Shown piece by piece: positions 45,013-56,745 of a DNA stretch of 64,000 nt; positions within the stretch are counted from its first letter, which is position 1, and every line of letters starts with the position of its first letter. The notes beneath the pieces are model-generated. The model saw only the letters and a list, made by a program, of their open reading frames with translations. It was not told the origin of the DNA and did not search any database. A program made the translations under genes and the position numbers. Origin of the DNA: Acanthopleura granulata (taxonomy: Eukaryota > Mollusca > Polyplacophora > Chitonida > Chitonidae); assembly GCA_016165875.1 (NCBI GenBank), contig JABBOT010000005.1:21412520-21476519 (forward strand). Direction: 5' to 3'.

Positions 45013-45624
45013 GCTGTGACGTAATTGTTCCAAGCGCAGAACACTCTTGTCACCTGGTAAACTGCTTGGGTTGTGTTTGTAACTTAAGTATATATGTCAA
45101 TTTATAACATGAAATGATCAAGAAACTTATTACCACCACAACACAATGGTCTGGAAATACTCTGCAGTGCTGTTCACCCATGTAGTTGTTATAATTAAAA
45201 CACATAACATTAAAACAGTGCGGTGTTCCTCTGTAATTACATGTTACATTGACAGAAAACTTATAACATTTACGTCGCAGCTTATAAAGAGCTGATATCT
45301 CCTAGCGCTCTCACTGGTCAATCCTTCATAAGCTTAAAGGCATGGGTGCCTTCAGATCCCCAGTCAATAGCACAATACTCCACACTTCAAACGTAGATAG
45401 TTCAGCAACGAATTCATACAATTTCAAACAGGTTTTTACATTCAAGATAGAATTTTATAATCTTTTTAATGAACAGTACCTCAATCACAAGTTGCCTTTT
45501 ATTTTAATGTTAATGTTACCGTATATTGGACTACAGTTATGTTCTTTTAGAATTGAATGAATAAATATGATTAACGCAGCGTCTGCAGTATCTCAGCCGT
45601 AGCGTAGCGACATTTACAATGGCA

Positions 45625-45808
45625 CCATGAATATAGAAGGCTACACTACTGTATGGAAAGTAAAACCAGTGCAGCCACGACCGTGTGATAGTTAGCAAAC
45701 TTACCTCTTGAAAATTTATAATTCAGTTATTCTAATCGTTCAAGTAAATATCCCCCCCCCCCCAGCGTACCCCTCTAGCACAATGGCATAAGGAGAAGTA
45801 GGTAAACA
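45625..45808 (-). repeat. dispersed repeat family R, copy 7 (-)
   Basis: The reversed blocks are GTAAAACCAGTGCAGCCACG, CGTGTGATAGTTAGCAAACT, ATTCTAATCGTTCAAGTAAA, a poly-C run and ACAATGGCATAAGGAGAAGT. Confidence 0.68.
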
Positions 45809-45816
45809 AAAAATGC

Positions 45817-46012
45817 GTTAATTTATTTATGTATTTATTTGATTGGTGTTTTACGCCATACTCAAGAATATTTCACTTACAGGACGGGGGCAAGCATTAT
45901 GGTGGGAGGTAACCGGGAAGAGCCCGGGGGAGACCCACGACCATCAGCAGGTTGCTAGCAGACCTTCCCACATATCGCCGGAGAGGAAGTCAACATGACC
46001 TGCACTTGCAGT
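45817..46012 (-). mobile_element. SINE family A, reversed, head-truncated
   Basis: The tail TTTATTTATGTATTTATTTG and body are good; the copy ends before the tRNA-like region. It abuts repeat R copy 7. Confidence 0.84.
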
Positions 46013-46164
46013 TAGGTTAATAGTAATTTATTAGACGTCACTGTTCTTGAATGTATAACTGGTGTATTGTCAGTTGGCTACTTTGTTTTCAAGTTATCTG
46101 TAAACAATATACTGGCACGAAGTGTCTCGATAGATCCAAGTGACACACATGGGTGCTACACGGG

Positions 46165-46280
46165 ACATATTTATTTATTTATTTGATTGGTATTTTACGC
46201 CATGCTCAAGAATATTTCACATACATCGGCGGCCAGCATTATGATGGGAGGAAACCGCGCAGAGCTCGGTGGAAACTCTG
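46165..46280 (-). mobile_element. SINE family A, reversed, 3' half only
   Basis: The tail TATTTATTTATTTATTTGAT and body to GGAGGAAACCGCGCAGAGCT are preserved and then break off. Confidence 0.84.
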
Positions 46281-46309
46281 TGACCGGTTTCACTTACGAA
46301 TGTGCACTC

Positions 46310-46381
46310 AGGGGTGTTTCATGACAGTTCACTTAGTCAACACTTGGCTAAGTGCAAGTTTTGATTGATACATGGGGCCTT
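46310..46381. mobile_element. candidate short MITE
   Basis: The ends CAGGGGTGTTTCATGA and TGATACATGGGGCCTT are roughly inverted. Inside is an imperfect palindrome (CACTTAGTCAACACTTGGCT then AAGTG). This is weak evidence, but it resembles the candidate at 6011. Confidence 0.35.
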
Positions 46382-47115
46382 ACATGGAGCTCTTCTGTGA
46401 AAAAAGGTTACGAATAGTGAGTTGTTGCTGCTATTGATTTGCATTGAAACTACAACAACAAAACAATGGGCGGGAATGTGAAGAAAATATATGTTGGCAC
46501 ATTACCTTCTTTATATTCAATGAAAGCTTAACACGTGTTAATAACTTAATAGTACTGAAGGAAGGCGTTTTGTTCCCAAGTTCAACGGTACTTTCATGGA
46601 TAATTTTAAAGTTGCATCGTCCGACCAGTACTGGTTTGATCACTGCTGCTAGGCGCAACGTGGCAAAATGAGCATCAAAAGAGACCAACAACCTAATTAT
46701 TCATTAGCTGAGAAATTATAACGTTGAAGAATCTGAGAAAAGAAAATTTGACCTGTTCGGAAATTTTAGCGGAGGCTCAGGAGGTTTAAAGAGGAGGAAA
46801 GTGACATGGGAGGAGGTTGCTGCGGCAGTCAACAGTTAGCCCCTGTATAATAGATGATCTACATGTACCGATTTGTAGACCCACGCTACAACTGCTCTTG
46901 CGTGGGAAGGCTCAAGGGGAAACAACAGATACTATAATATGAGTCGTACCAGAAATTTAAAATTAAGACTGCAAATACTGTAAGAAAGTTTTTATAGTTG
47001 ATTATTTTTAAGCTGTAAAAGTCATCACACAGTCTATTGATAACACACATACAGAAAGGTTTGCAGTCTGACTCGATCACATCACACATTCGTTTAGAGT
47101 ACATATAATGTGGTC

Positions 47116-47146
<31 letters not shown>

Positions 47147-48830
47147 GCAAAACACAATTCTTTGTGTAGGCCTATTGACTTGTTATATTTAAGACCAGTT
47201 GCACTTGATAACATTAATAATAGAAACAATACTATTGTACATTTAACATAATTGTAATACATGTACATAATAGAGAGTGTTAGGTGTAAATAGGTATCAC
47301 AGTCAGCTTGTGTACTGTATGTGGTGTCATATTTTTGGGGGACAAGCATAAAAGAATGTTTCATGGGTGTACATATAGATGAGATGCTCTAATTACACAC
47401 TTCCAGATAATTTTGAATAAAGAATGCGTACTGAAATGCTAAGAAGACATTGATTGGTACCAGTAATTCAGAAATTGTTTGAAAGCCATGGTGAGTTATG
47501 GTAAGTGAAAAGAGTGTGAAAATCTGCGCCTGATGATACCTTTGTTAGATTTTCTTCCCCTCCAAATTAAAGCATTGTGGACTTCATGGACCATGTTGAA
47601 CAGGCTGAAGCGCAGTGATGCCACACATTATATGTGTATACATGTATACCTGTATCTGTATTTAATGTGGAAGTGTAACAGTAATTTTTGTGTTGTCTTT
47701 CCATTTAATTTAAGTAAGTTGTGACAATAAGCATTGGCCAGAACAAAGTTGATGTGAGCTGTGACCATATTGCTCTGAGGCTACATGCATGTTGCACAAA
47801 TAAGCTCACAGAGCTGAGGTAATTTCTCATCGGTTGAAAATTCAATTATCATCATATTTTTATTAACAAATAAATAAATTAGTCAATACAATTAATATTA
47901 CTGGCTAGACATATACTAGTGTATTAATGAGATGTATACATAATCATCTTGGCTGGCCTTGTATTACCTGGCAGTCTTTTTCAGTTTTAATAAAATAAAT
48001 ATTCTTGTCATTTTATGGCAAGTCTATAGGTGGTGCTTAGCGTACACCACAGCAGGTAAAGAAGAAATATGAAAATATTAAAACAACTGTTAAGAAAAAG
48101 CAATTTGTTATTTATACATCAGTGAAATCCCAGTATTTCCTTCCCAGATGAAAATCATACTGGTATTTCATTCGTTAGATGTCACTTTTGTTATTACATT
48201 TTGATATTTCACACCCCGACGCTGGGACATGAAAAATGAACACTTTGTTTTTATGAGGTTCCAGTCTGAGCTCAGTGGGATGACATCATAACACCAGTTT
48301 AGTCAATTGCTATATTCACACAAGAAGACGCAACGTCATACTAGACATCATGTAAACATTGCTTGAAACTTCAAGTACACAAAGTCATGATATTGTTAAA
48401 GTATAAATAATAAATAGAATGTTGCACAAAATGAAAGTTAGAAAATGATAATGCACTTGACGCTTCATGTTTCATGGGTTATCATTTTCACTGCCCACTA
48501 GAACAGTACCTATAGTATTCAACCTTCACTGTGCAAAATCCTCTATGTAGTTACATCTGAAACTGTGACAAGTATAGAAGTGATGAAAGTGATGAAGTGT
48601 TTTAGTTTTTTTAATAGGAATTTCACTCTCTATAGATATCAAATATATTTACACAACAAAATAATTTTCACATAACAACATGATTGCTTCTGAGCTTGAT
48701 AAATTTTTTAAAAAAATTTTATTTGGGGGTTGGAGGCATTGTGGTTAATTACAATAAATATACATTTTCAAATATCTTCATTCTGTATACTGCAATGTTA
48801 CAACCATATGAAACAAACTGTGTTTTGTAG
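46382..48830. other. no firm gene; should hold the 5' part of the SANT-like gene if it survives
   Basis: AT-rich sequence with (TA)n at 47119-47143. I searched for the Trp-containing SANT helices upstream of 48831 and did not find them, so the N-terminal exon is lost, unrecognisable or absent. Confidence 0.35.
47119..47143. repeat. (TA)n microsatellite
   Basis: A pure TA run. Confidence 0.95.
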
Positions 48831-49986
48831 CCAAATGGAAAGCCCGTCAGATGAGGCGTCCGCCTACAGATGGTGGACCTTCTCCAAATGAGCCCAAGTT
48901 GTCCGAGTAAATTTTGCTGGATAGCATGATGGTCAGCCCCAGTTTGACTGGAATAAGGGGAGGGATAGATACTGAAGGTTTGTTGTATAAGTATTTGAAA
49001 GTTTTAAGTGAACACTTGGATTTTAAATTTACAGTATACATGTATGTGGGGTATGAGGATGTGCAAATAAGCTTGAAATCCTGTGACAGTTTATGTAAAA
49101 TAAATTTTGCTGCTGAAACAAAATACAGTCTTTGTATTAATGCATAATCAGGGATAAAGGACAGGGTAAAAGATGTCCAATATGTGTGGGGGTATTCAGA
49201 ACAACTTTGTGTTACTAAACACCCTATTTTCTCTTCAGCCTGCCCTTTCCTTCAACAACCGCTGCTACATCTGCTCCTGCTCTTACTCTCACTTCCATTC
49301 CCATCAACAACCGCTGCTACATCTGCTCCTGCTCTTACTCTTACTTCCATTCCCATCAACAACCGCTGCTACATCTGCTCCTGCTCTTACTCTCACTTCC
49401 ATTCCCATCAACAACCGCTGCTACGTCTGCTCCTGCTCTTACTCTCACTTCCATTCCCATCAACAACCGCTGCTACATCTGCTCCTGCTCTTACTCTCAC
49501 TTCCATTCCCATCAACAACCGCTGCTACATCTGCTCCTGCTCTTACTCTCACTTCCATTCCCATCACATCTTTTCCTACATCCATGACATCTGACAAATT
49601 TATTTCCATACCATCCACCTCTTCATCTAGTGCTATTCCTGATTTCTCTGCCCTTTGTACCCTACAACCTGTCCATTCTTCCCCTTCTGTTCAGCCTATC
49701 ATAGTTTTCCCCTCTCCCCCAAACACTATCTTCTTCCATCCTGTCTGTACCCCAAGCATCTTCCTCTCTTCAGCCAAACCAATCACCTATATCATTTCCC
49801 CAGCCTCAAGCCCCAAGACAGAGAAAACTACATTTTGAAGTTTTGAGCCTGGAAGCATAGCGAATAAAAAGGGAGATCGACTTGGCTGATGCAAGGAAGA
49901 AACAAGAAAATATGGAGTTTGAAACCAAAATGCATATATACGATATGAAAAAGAGGTATTACAGCAAACGGTTAAATGAGTATTAA
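48831..49986 (+). pseudogene. decayed Myb/SANT-like (Harbinger-type) DNA-binding protein gene
   Basis: After the acceptor TGTGTTTTGTAG an exon (48831-48977) reads AKWKARQMRRPPTDGGPSPN, a stop TAA at 48908, then in the same frame ILLDSMMVSPSLTGIRGGID and a donor-like GTTTGT. The K-R-x-GG-P-S-P to SLTGI-GGID order is the linker I know after the SANT domain in Harbinger-associated and MSANTD-type proteins. Downstream, after an acceptor (CTCTTCAG) at 49238 and a 52-bp minisatellite, a Ser/Pro/Gln-rich frame leads into RQRKLHFEVLSLEA, a TAG at 49858, then RIKREIDLADARKKQENMEF and a basic end at TAA 49984-49986, the usual C-terminal charged coil. Two in-frame stops and a frame change in the Pro/Ser linker mean it is inactive. 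Family call is by pattern memory only. Confidence 0.5.
49253..49564. repeat. minisatellite: six copies of a 52-bp unit
   Basis: CAACAACCGCTGCTACATCT recurs at 49253, 49305, 49357, 49409, 49461 and 49513, followed each time by GCTCCTGCTCTTACTCTCAC TTCCATTCCCAT. The unit is not a multiple of three, so successive copies are read in rotating frames; two overlapping frames of 221 and 136 codons stay open through the array. Confidence 0.95.
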
Positions 49987-50870
49987 TAATATAATGGTAT
50001 ATCCATTTTGTCAGTCTGTCCGTCCATATTCATGTCTGGACTTACATTTGTCCATTTCCTGGACTTGGTAATCAGATCACCATTTCCGTTATATGTACTG
50101 TATAAAGACATACGGCTTCCTGTCCAGGCATATTTTCACTTGTTTTACACGTGATGTTAATTTTTGGTGGGAACATAGATACAAATGTGATGGTGTCTCT
50201 GTTTTTCTATCTATGTCTGCCTGTCTGTTTCTTTTTGTCCTTGTTCATCCCTATCTACCTGTGTGTATTACTCCATCTTTCTGTGTCTGTCTTTGTATGT
50301 ATCCATCCCTGTCTATGTTTGTCTGTCTACCTGGATATCAAACTGTCTGTCTCTTCATCTCTCTGGCCATGTTGACTTTGTCTGTCTTTCTGTCAACGTC
50401 AGTCTGTCAGTGTATCTGTCTTTCTGTCTGTCAGTGATTTTTAACCAGTTTTGTCTGTCTTTCTGTCCGTGTCTTTTTTTGTCTGTCTTTGCTTGTCTGT
50501 ACGTAATCACCACTAAGGCATTGGGAAGTAATACAAACTATTGCTCCTTCATCCACATATATGGCACAAGTTAGTGTCTTTCTAATTGTTAAAACTCTCC
50601 AGCTCATGCTATCCAGCAGAATATGTTTCAACAGGTCTGATAAATATTTGTCTCTCATGGCTCTCTCCAATGTCTACTTTTAAAGCCAGTACTATATTTC
50701 TTCCAATTTTGGGGACAGATAACACTAACTCTGAAAGCAAGATAATTATTTTCCTCTCCTCACTATGTTTTTCTAGAAAAGTAGAGATATAGATGATAGA
50801 TGGACTAACCACGTGATAAAATTACATAGTCGACATCATCTAAAAAACTCGTTCTTTCTGATTCAAGAAA

Positions 50871-50901
<31 letters not shown>

Positions 50902-51080
50902 GGTTGTTGACATTTTTCTTTATTTAAAAAAGAGAAAATAAAATATTAATCATTATGGTTTTACTGTATATCCAAATTCAACATACACATTTTGTGCATA
51001 TCTGCAAAAATATGGCCATATTGTTATATGCTGGAAACTGATGTGATGTCACCAACGCACCGGAGTAATACCGTCCAATG
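49987..51080. other. low-complexity DNA, no gene
   Basis: From about 50130 to 50510 the + strand is a degenerate CTGT/TCTG pyrimidine tract, which creates several Leu/Cys/Val-rich open frames. A poly-T run lies at about 50873-50900. Confidence 0.6.
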
Positions 51081-51467
51081 TGTGTATGCATGTATGTATG
51101 ATTGGGTTTTACGTCGTACTTAACAATTTTTCAGTCATGTGACGACGAGGAGTCTTTAGAATGTTTATATGTTTTGTCTTCTTGAGGCAGGGTGAGTCGT
51201 TGCCCGCGAAGTGCTCACTCCAGTGGAACATCACGCCGAAAACACCAGACATTACGCCCCACCCAGTCACATTATATTGATACTCAGTGGCGAGCGCCAA
51301 GGGAGGTGACGATAAGTACCATCTTTGAAATCTTTGGTATACCCATTAACATCATCGTCCGGGAATATATTGAATAGATATGATCTCATCCCGAAATTGA
51401 TCCCGGATCTCCCGACCACTAGGTGTACCTCGAACCGGACGCTCTAACCACCAGGCCACAGAGGCGG
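51081..51467 (-). mobile_element. SINE family B, full length, reversed
   Basis: The tail is a GTAT microsatellite next to GGGTTTTACGTCGTACTTAA. The body has ATCACGCCGAAAACACCAGA and CCACCCAGTCACATTATATT. The tRNA-like head on the - strand starts CCGCCTCTGTGGCCTGGTGG with TTAGAGCG (A box), and GGGATCAATTTCGGG may be the B box. The shared body with 26813-27020 defines the family. Confidence 0.78.
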
Positions 51468-52154
51468 TCATCAACTCTGGTGTATATGTCTTTTCCTGTT
51501 GTGCATTAGTTGTATGTGAGATACCTGAAATCTGTATCGATTTGATGTTTCTAATATTTTGTTTATTTGGTTCCTATTTCAGATTTTTTATTTATTTATT
51601 TATTTATTTATTTGTTTGTTTTTATTTTTTTTTACTTCATTAACCCACAAATTGAAGAGAATATATGTTGTGCATCAGGGGAGACAACTCCCATTGGCAA
51701 TTTGAAAAGCCTACGACAGAACCCACCATTCTGTTGTCCACGAGCAGTATTACGCTTGGTATAATTAATACTAGATCTGTATTATATTGTTCCATTTAAA
51801 ACAGCTTTATCTTAAACCATCGATATTACTGATTACACAAAAATAGGGCGATACTTTTTGAACCACTGTTAATATTATTTCCCCTTTTGTTGACAAAAGT
51901 GAAATTATGGTGTGGAGTTCAATATATGTGCTAACCCGTTGAGACATTTGTTATTTTTTGTATTTCCTTCCTGGGTGATTTTCAAGAAGAGTTCAAGGTA
52001 CGATATTTCAGGGTACGAAACATGAGTTGCTGTAATAAATATTGTCGTTTTCGTGTTAAGTTCCGTTGTGTTTCACACATCGTGCTGCCTCACTAGCCTA
52101 TTATTCCCAAGACATGCATCCACACTGTATGCCGTAGATAATAACGTGATATTG
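51468..52154. other. no gene seen
   Basis: Contains a (TTTA)n run near 51583-51612 that is probably an isolated SINE tail. Confidence 0.4.
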
Positions 52155-52248
52155 GAACCATTATGGTGAGAAGAAACCGGGCAGGGCTACGGAGAAACCT
52201 AGGTTGCTGACAGACCTTCACATCTACGGCCGGAGAGGAAGGAACTGG
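52155..52248 (-). mobile_element. SINE family A internal fragment, reversed
   Basis: It keeps ACCATTATGGTGAGAAGAAA, CCGGGCAGGGC and GGCCGGAGAGGAAGG. It is paired with an opposite fragment directly after it. Confidence 0.68.
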
Positions 52249-52255
52249 AATGTCT

Positions 52256-52378
52256 TCAAAAGAGTAGGTTTCTCCCGGGCTCTGCTCGGTTTCGTCCTAA
52301 GCTGGATGCCGTCGTGTCAGTGAAATATTCTTGAGTGCGGCCTGAAACATAAATCAAACAAATAACTAAATGAATATA
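52256..52378 (+). mobile_element. SINE family A 3' half
   Basis: GTAGGTTTCTCCCGGGCTCT through GTGAAATATTCTTGAGTGCG and a CAAACAAATAACTAAATGA tail. It is inverted relative to the preceding fragment. Confidence 0.74.
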
Positions 52379-53439
52379 CGTATATGGATGTTAGCTAAAA
52401 AGGATGTGGTTATGATATTATTACTGATCATACATGGAGGTCAGTCATATGCTTTGGACAAGTTGTAAAGGAAAAGGTTCTTTTTGATCGATTGATGGCG
52501 CTTCGAGGGCGCAAACGTTCGCCAGATCTGAATACATATACAAATTCCCCCGAGGGTCCACCCTACACTGCATTTCAAGAGAGAAAATAAAAAAATTATT
52601 ACAAGGTTAAAGAAAAATATGAAAATTAGTCTTATCTATCTAATGAGAGTGAGGAAACGTTGGAAAATTTCCTGGATTCGTATCCTTGTATGGATCGCCA
52701 CCAAAATATAATGAATTGATTTTTAGCCTCAGGCTAATCTATATACACATATGGACAGTGCATGTCGTTTTGCTGTGAACAGCAGTGAAACGAAAATACA
52801 AACGGCGAAAAAGAACATACGGTAAATAACGTACACCCCCCCCCCTCCCTCCATCTGAATGAGTTGCATATTTTTACCTCATTCTGAGAGTTTTATTGAT
52901 CTCAGAAAGGTAGTTTGAGTTGGGTTGAAAGATAGAATAATATCCTACTGAAAAATGTCAGCACCATTATGCGATTCCAAACATGAAGTTCTTGAGCGAA
53001 ATATTTGGTTATTTACTCCTCTTTAAAGGAGATACTAAGCCAAAACTTTCAGTTGTCTTTTCCTTTAACAATCAGGAAGACCTTATAATGTCAATCCTGT
53101 CACCTCAAATAGATTGGCACCATTTGGGTCATGTAGAAAAATTACTCTTTAACAAACGGTCGGACATAATCCTTCCTTCGTCTCGGTGACGAATTACCAT
53201 GTTATTAGTGAGAAATACGTCTATCTGTTGCAGTTGAACACAGCGTAACAAGAAAAAGGAACGTCTTCAATTTGATCGTGACTTTTTTGAGGTGCGGTAA
53301 ACATGTAGCTTTATAGATCGTTCTACCCCGGCCGGTTAAAGTAAACACAGGCCATTTAGTTAACGCGAGAAGCTGTTTGAAGTGGCGGCCATTACGAATT
53401 TGTTTATTCCCTCGCCACTGAACACAGTTGGTGGAAACG

Positions 53440-53441
<2 letters not shown>
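52379..53441. other. no gene seen; repeat family D copy
   Basis: Family D copy 3 lies at about 52873-52980 (TTACCTCATTCTGAGAGTTT; AATATCCTACTGAAAAATGT), preceded by a poly-C run. The rest looks unique. Confidence 0.4.

Positions 53442-53528
<87 letters not shown>
53442..53528. repeat. long (TA)n microsatellite
   Basis: More than 40 TA units. Open frames on both strands through it (poly Ile-Tyr) are artefacts. Confidence 0.97.
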
Positions 53529-53534
<6 letters not shown>

Positions 53535-54343
53535 TATATGCATAGCCATATGTGCCGTTATAGTTTACACCATACCCATGACGAAACTTCTCTATCCGCG
53601 TTTGCTTTATTTTGGATTTATAGTACAGATCCAGTTATTTTCGAGTGGTATTTATCCATTTACCCTCAATGACCACGCTATATACTCTATTCCCAAAATC
53701 TTGTACATCCAAAAACTTTCACGCCATTGATGAAATTGCTTTCCGCGGCCAGTGGAAAAGGGTACTTTAAAACCATGATTCTATCAAATGCCTGAAGGCG
53801 TCGTATTTTTGGTTTTATATAAAGGAAAAGAATATAAAAATATAAAAATAATTAGGCATTAATAGAAAATATATTTTAATACGGTTAGACGTCTACATTG
53901 TTAGATGGGCTTTGTAGACGATATTTATATGTTGTGTGTGTCCTTTTCCCTGAATAATCCTCGCCACGGAATAGCAGAGATACTGCTGAAGTAACGTTAA
54001 GCCTTATTCACTCGGTCATTCTTTTATTCCCTCCACAGTGCTACATGTTAGTATATATGTGAACGAAATATCCTTGTGTTCAACGAAAATCACCAATAAA
54101 TAAATATATAAAGATAATGAATGTCGTCAGTGACAGCACACAAGATTTTATATAACTGAATTTGTGTTCAAGTCGAAGTAAAATTCTGGTGTGGACGAAA
54201 AACCCAGTCTGTCAAATACCTGTTTTGTGTGCGCACACGAATATTAAAATTTAACTCTGGAGAAAACGGTAGATCACTCTTGTTAATTACCATAAAGGGA
54301 AGTTTATAAATATAAATGTGGACATGAACTTATTCGTTATGAA
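53529..54343. other. no gene seen
   Basis: AT-rich. A weak SINE tail-like word (AATCACCAATAAATAAATAT) lies near 54089-54108. Confidence 0.4.
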
Positions 54344-54602
54344 AATTTATTTATTTATCTATTTATTTGATTGGTGTTTTACGCCATACTCAAGAATATT
54401 TCACTGATACAACGGCGGCCAGCATTATGGTGGGAGGAAGCCGGGCAGAGCCCGGGAGAAACCCACGGCCATCCACAGGTTGCTGGCAAACCTTACCAAC
54501 CTGCAGCCGGAGAGGGAGACTTGAACTCACAGTGACCGCATTGGTGAGAGGCTTCTCGATCTTTGCGCTGCGCTAGCGTGCAAACCAACTGAGCCACGGA
54601 GG
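54344..54602 (-). mobile_element. SINE family A, full length, reversed
   Basis: From the (TTTA)n tail to the head GAGCCACGGAGG, with a well-preserved body and a head with a small internal deletion (AGAGGGAGACTTGAACTCAC). Confidence 0.88.
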
Positions 54603-54790
54603 AAAATTTTGGGCGAGCTGTTGCATTGGAGATCAACTGATCACAACCCTCAAACTTTCACGTGTGATACAATATATAATGTCAGGCTACACAGACACCT
54701 GTGCGTTTGGTGATAAACAACTAGCAGATGTTTGTACCGACACCTTGTTTGTTTAGTTATTTATTTTCAGGTTTTCTTCTGCTGTCGTAC

Positions 54791-54929
54791 ATGAGGTCTG
54801 CCAGCAACCTTTGGATGATCGCGGGTTTCACTCCGGAGTCTGCCTGGTTTCCTCCCACCATAATGCTGGCCGAAGTCGTATAAACCAAGTAATGTACAGT
54901 ACAGCATTAAACTCCAATAAAATAAATAA
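54791..54929 (+). mobile_element. SINE family A, 5'-truncated
   Basis: GAGGTCTGCCAGCAACCTTT to CCAATAAAATAAATAATTGC. It is opposite to the full copy 190 bp away. Confidence 0.8.
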
Positions 54930-56399
54930 TTGCATATTTATTTATTTAAAGGGCCATGGTCGCCCAACTATTAGGTGTTTCAGCATTAGGTATTTTTCTC
55001 AAGAAGTAAAAGTTTCAAGCTTTTCGTTAAATCCACCCCCAGCATTGTATGTTAAGTAAATGTTTAAAAATAACCAAAAAAACCGAAAAGTCTGCCGGAA
55101 TATGTAAATGAGGGGTTGTCAATTCAGTGGAACTGGAGCATGCGCACAGTGCTGTGTAAACTTCATATGTAAACTAACGTTGCTGATGACGTGTAAGAGA
55201 AGGACTTACGGTTTGCTCGTAACAGGATCGGCCAAAAAGACGCGTAAAAGAGAACTCAACAGGTTAACAAGAAAGTCTTGAGTTGTAATTGGTTTGTTGT
55301 GCAAAACTACACTGCTTGATAGGTGGGTGCAAATGTTGTTCTTGTGGCGTTGCTAAACGTCGAGCCTCGCCCGCCCTCTTTGTGTTGAACTCGAATAACG
55401 ATAGAACTTGTTCGGGCTCGTACAAGCTACATACTCAGTGAATAATTTATCTTTCAACGTCACTGATTTAGTTTATGAAGGAACTTCAAAACGTCGCAAT
55501 CAGAATTTGTTTAAAAATCCAAATTTTGGGGTCATGTCTGTTTAATAGGTGTTCAAATAATTTTTCACAATAACACTAAGGGTGGAGGAAGCATGAGATT
55601 CTGGAGGAAAACACCGCCCCAAGGCCACCTGAGGACACGCCTGACTTAAATCCTCACTCGAAACAGCTCAACAGCATCTTGTAACATTCTTTTGTTGGTC
55701 TCCGCAACAATTCAATCCAGATATATAGATTTTTTGACTTTTACTACTTGGTATTTTGTTGCTCTTATATGTCCCTATCTTCTTTTCTTGTGATGTCAGT
55801 GATTGGTACGGAAGCGATAAAAAGTTTTCTGCTGTCCGCGGAGCCGTCATTCTGTTGGCGTTATATAGCTGATGCCGTGCGTATACCAATTACTCTCCTT
55901 GTCACCATGTTTGTTCATCGATATAGCTTTTATTTCGTTTTGCTCTCAACCACCGGGTCGATCGGTCATATAGCTTTAGCTTTCGGATATTGGGACTGGT
56001 TTTATTCTATTACAGGCGCGTGATGCTGCAGCGATCCGTCTGTTTGTAACGGTAGTTACGCGGGTAACTGTAAAATCGGGCATTTCCCGCATCACCAGTC
56101 AAGAAAAAGGAAGCCCCGTCGCGTGCCCTCTAGAGTGCTTACTCAACTGAAATCAACTTTTCCGGGCATGTTGCGATCTCTTCTCTAGAACGAGTTTCCC
56201 ATCTCCGCATAAACATCCATCATCGATGGGGCCGGGGTTGACACGGCCCAACCGGAAGTGGCCTTCGTGGAAGGGCAGATTGCAGATGGAAACCATCAGC
56301 AGATACATTTGGCTCCTCCACAGTGGCGGAACTTCAGTGCCACAAAGTTACAGCTGGATTTCGTCACAATGGCTAAAGTTTTGAAAGTTAGTGGAGTTC
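54930..56399. other. no firm gene; two suspicious segments
   Basis: At 54952 the phrase GGGCCATGGTCGCCCAACTA, followed by a dense stretch with ATATGTAAATGAGGGGTTGT at 55100, resembles the end of a DNA transposon, but I find no matching inverted end. At 56240-56450 an open frame reads EVAFVEGQIADGNHQQIHLA and then RNFSATKLQLDF; it is protein-like but I find no splice partner or family. Confidence 0.25.
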
Positions 56400-56745
56400 A
56401 ACGCTGCGGGGGCATGGCAAAAGTAATCCCTGGTTTCCTTGGTTAACGGATTTCGTGCCATGGTTAACGAAATTCATGGCGTTCATATACATGTTAAAAG
56501 TAATCCTTGGTTCACGAAGATCTTGGGGCGAATACGGTGCAAAATTATTCCTCGCTGATCGGAATTTACACCGGTGCATACGTGGCAAAAGTAATCCTTG
56601 TTTAACGAGGTTCAACACCTGAATATACGGCATGGTTAAGTTAACGCAATTCGTGGCGTAAAAACATGGTAAAATATTTCTTGGGTAACGGCACGTATAG
56701 TCTGAATACAAAACAAAAGTATTCATTGGTTAACGGAATTACACA
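56400..56745. repeat. highly diverged tandem repeat with GGTTAACG words
   Basis: Words such as AAAAGTAATCC(C/T)TGGTT, GGTTAACGGA/GAAAT and TTCGTGGCGT recur at irregular spacings of about 40-70 bp. Confidence 0.55.

Noticed and set aside
50093..50574. Three overlapping Leu/Cys/Val-rich frames
   Set aside because: Products of the CTGT-type low-complexity tract, open in all frames.
53205..53730. Ile-Tyr repeat proteins on both strands
   Set aside because: Translation of the (TA)n microsatellite.
55748..56023. 91-codon frame that looks like a small membrane protein
   Set aside because: Hydrophobicity follows from T-rich sequence; no Kozak, splice or family support.
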